Shown here: positions 62,856 to 64,000 of the stretch, in pieces | Numbering within the stretch: the first letter of the stretch is position 1 | Layout of the letters: each line of letters starts with the position of its first letter | Source of the DNA: Helicovermis profundi | GTDB taxonomy: Bacteria > Bacillota > Clostridia > Peptostreptococcales > Acidaminobacteraceae | Reading direction: 5' to 3' | NCBI RefSeq assembly: GCF_033097505.1 | Contig: NZ_AP028654.1 | Span: forward strand, 1,632,001 to 1,696,000 | Length of the DNA: 64,000 nt | Position numbers and translations under genes: made by a program | The notes under the pieces: generated by a model | What the model was told of the DNA's origin: nothing | What the model saw: the letters and a program-made list of their open reading frames with translations, nothing else | The model's database searches: none

Positions 62856-63693
62856 AGTACTCGGAAAAAATAATGATATTATCTATGAATTTTTTTACAT
62901 TTATTTTTCCACCGGTTTCTTTTTTCCCTCTTAGGTAGTCCATTTCTGCTTTTACATTTTCAAAATCAAATAAGGTATTTGAGTATCTTGTGTATACGTC
63001 GTTTAAGTAATCTTCTAGTCCTATGCTTGCTATATTTAGTAGAGATTTATTTATAGTTCTTCTAATTCTCTGCTCCATTGCTCTTGGATTTTTTGTTAGG
63101 TCTTTGCATATTTCTTGTAAATTTAGATCATAGGTTGTCTTTTTTTCTTTTATAAGGTATTCACATATTTGAAGTAAATCTTTTGCTCCTTTTTCACCAA
63201 CTATACCAAGTTTCGAAAAAATAAATGTTATATTATCAACTCTTGTCTTTATTAAACTTGGCGCATTTAATGTTTTATTAAATTCAGAGTTAAAAACTCC
63301 CTTCATAATTTCAAATTTATTTTCATACTCTGATATCTTATTTATATTATCTAGTACTTTTTTTAATTCAATTTTATTTATTGGTTTATGTATATAAAAA
63401 TCAATTCCACTTTCGTAGGCTTTTGAGATAAGTGTTTTTTCATCTACTTGAGAAATCATAACAATTTTAGATTTTACGCTTCTTTTTTTTATTTCTTTAA
63501 CTAAATTTATTCCATCCATATCAGGCATTAATAAATCAATCAAAATAACATCTGGACTTAAAAATGGAATTTCTTCTAGTGCCACTTTACTACTAGAATT
63601 AAATCCTATTATTTCGCCTAAACATTCCTCTTCAATAATATTTTCAAGTATTCTTATTATTAATTCATCATCATCTATTAAATAGTATTTCAT
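62854..63693 (-). CDS. GlnL/YcbB-type response regulator
   Basis: A 279-aa protein: receiver domain with YLIDDDE, phospho-acceptor Asp53 in LIDLLMPDMDG and the signalling lysine in YIHKPIN, then a C-terminal YcbB-type helical DNA-binding domain (KNPRAMEQRIRRTINKSL). In B. subtilis GlnL, with kinase GlnK, senses glutamine and activates a transporter and glutaminase. The cut-off kinase is just upstream. The target here is unknown; NhaC or amino-acid genes are candidates. GAGGAG precedes the ATG. The stop codon is in repeat R2c. Confidence 0.85.
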   Translation of the reverse strand: MKYYLIDDDELIIRILENIIEEECLGEIIGFNSSSKVALEEIPFLSPDVILIDLLMPDMDGINLVKEIKKRSVKSKIVMISQVDEKTLISKAYESGIDFYIHKPINKIELKKVLDNINKISEYENKFEIMKGVFNSEFNKTLNAPSLIKTRVDNITFIFSKLGIVGEKGAKDLLQICEYLIKEKKTTYDLNLQEICKDLTKNPRAMEQRIRRTINKSLLNIASIGLEDYLNDVYTRYSNTLFDFENVKAEMDYLRGKKETGGKINVKKFIDNIIIFSEY

Positions 63694-63755
63694 AATTTCT
63701 CCTCAATCATACTTTTTTACAATAATTATAATGTAAAACTAACACAAAGGATTAT

Positions 63756-64000
63756 TTATAGCATAAAAATAGGAATTACAATTTTTATCTCAGTCCCAAT
63801 TCCAATTGTTGACTCAATAAAAATTTCTCCGCCAAATTCCTTTTCTACAATATCCTTTATAATAGATAGGCCCATTCCCCTATATATATTTCCAGTGCTT
63901 TCATCAAATTTAGTAGAATATCCAGCTTTACAAATATAAGCTAAATCTTTTTTCTTGATTCCTGAACCATTATCAGTTATTCTGATTTTAAGTTTTTTAT
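63756..64000 (-). CDS. Sensor histidine kinase, C-terminal part (runs off window)
   Basis: About 81 residues are visible on the minus strand, ending in VIPIFML. They form the end of a HATPase_c domain: ITDNGSGI (G1/N side), CKAGYSTKF (F box) and GMGLSIIKDIVEK (G2 box), then GGEIFIESTIGIGTEIKI. The sensor part is outside the window. Its stop is 62 nt before the response-regulator start, so the two form one two-component operon. Confidence 0.88.
   Translation of the reverse strand, partial: KKLKIRITDNGSGIKKKDLAYICKAGYSTKFDESTGNIYRGMGLSIIKDIVEKEFGGEIFIESTIGIGTEIKIVIPIFML

Overview
The window is AT-rich DNA from an anaerobic, amino-acid-fermenting, probably spore-forming member of the Clostridia (Firmicutes). 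Supporting signs are a complete ornithine-oxidation operon, formate-THF ligase, SCIFF peptide with its maturase, two SpoVS proteins, a SpoIID-like protein, a T-box leader, a CIRCE element, strong GGAGG ribosome binding sites and TTG starts. The genus cannot be named from the sequence alone. Almost every gene is on the minus strand, so the window probably lies in one replichore with minus as the leading strand.

Layout: 1-3.3 kb, the start of a GntR regulator, then a tungstate/molybdate ABC transporter (wtpABC) behind a structured leader. 3.3-7.1 kb, a TAXI-type TRAP transporter with a DUF1850 protein. 7.3-14.6 kb, topB, bioY (BirA-type operator), htpG (CIRCE), purB (PurBox-like sites) and a small zinc-finger/HTH protein. 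14.7-16.3 kb, an IS110-family element whose 5' non-coding end folds like a bridge-RNA region. 16.4-19.3 kb, tandem spoVS, a cluster of structured repeats, and fhs. 19.6-23.1 kb, a DUF3343 protein, an HD-GYP protein, a DJ-1 protein and rarA. 23.2-34 kb, the ornithine operon ord-ortA-ortB-oraS-oraE-reactivase-orr under a sigma-54 promoter with its own enhancer-binding regulator, plus glyA. 34-38 kb, hisS-aspS-rseC under a T-box. 38-50.3 kb, hemZ, lpd, an MBL hydrolase, dtd, relA, apt, recJ, lapA, secF and secD. 50.4-58.4 kb, a gamma-CA-like protein, the SCIFF pair, yajC-tgt-queA-spoIID-ruvB-ruvA. 58.5-64 kb, a YjjI/YjjW glycyl-radical pair, an NhaC-family antiporter, and a GlnL-like response regulator with a cut-off histidine kinase.

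How it fits together: L-ornithine is racemised, rearranged by a B12/PLP aminomutase, deaminated oxidatively and cleaved thiolytically; glyA and fhs connect amino-acid breakdown to one-carbon metabolism. The sigma-54 regulator gene sits just upstream of the operon, and its palindromic sites lie about 190-215 bp before the -24/-12 promoter.

The most unusual content is two families of short structured repeats. R1 (four copies, about 126-135 nt, two long hairpins, TTTAT at both ends) and R2 (three to four copies, about 140-150 nt, a T-tract hairpin plus a branched fold) keep their pairing while the paired bases change. One R1 copy lies inside an R2 copy, which exposes the insertion site and shows that R1 is mobile. 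I do not recognise either family.
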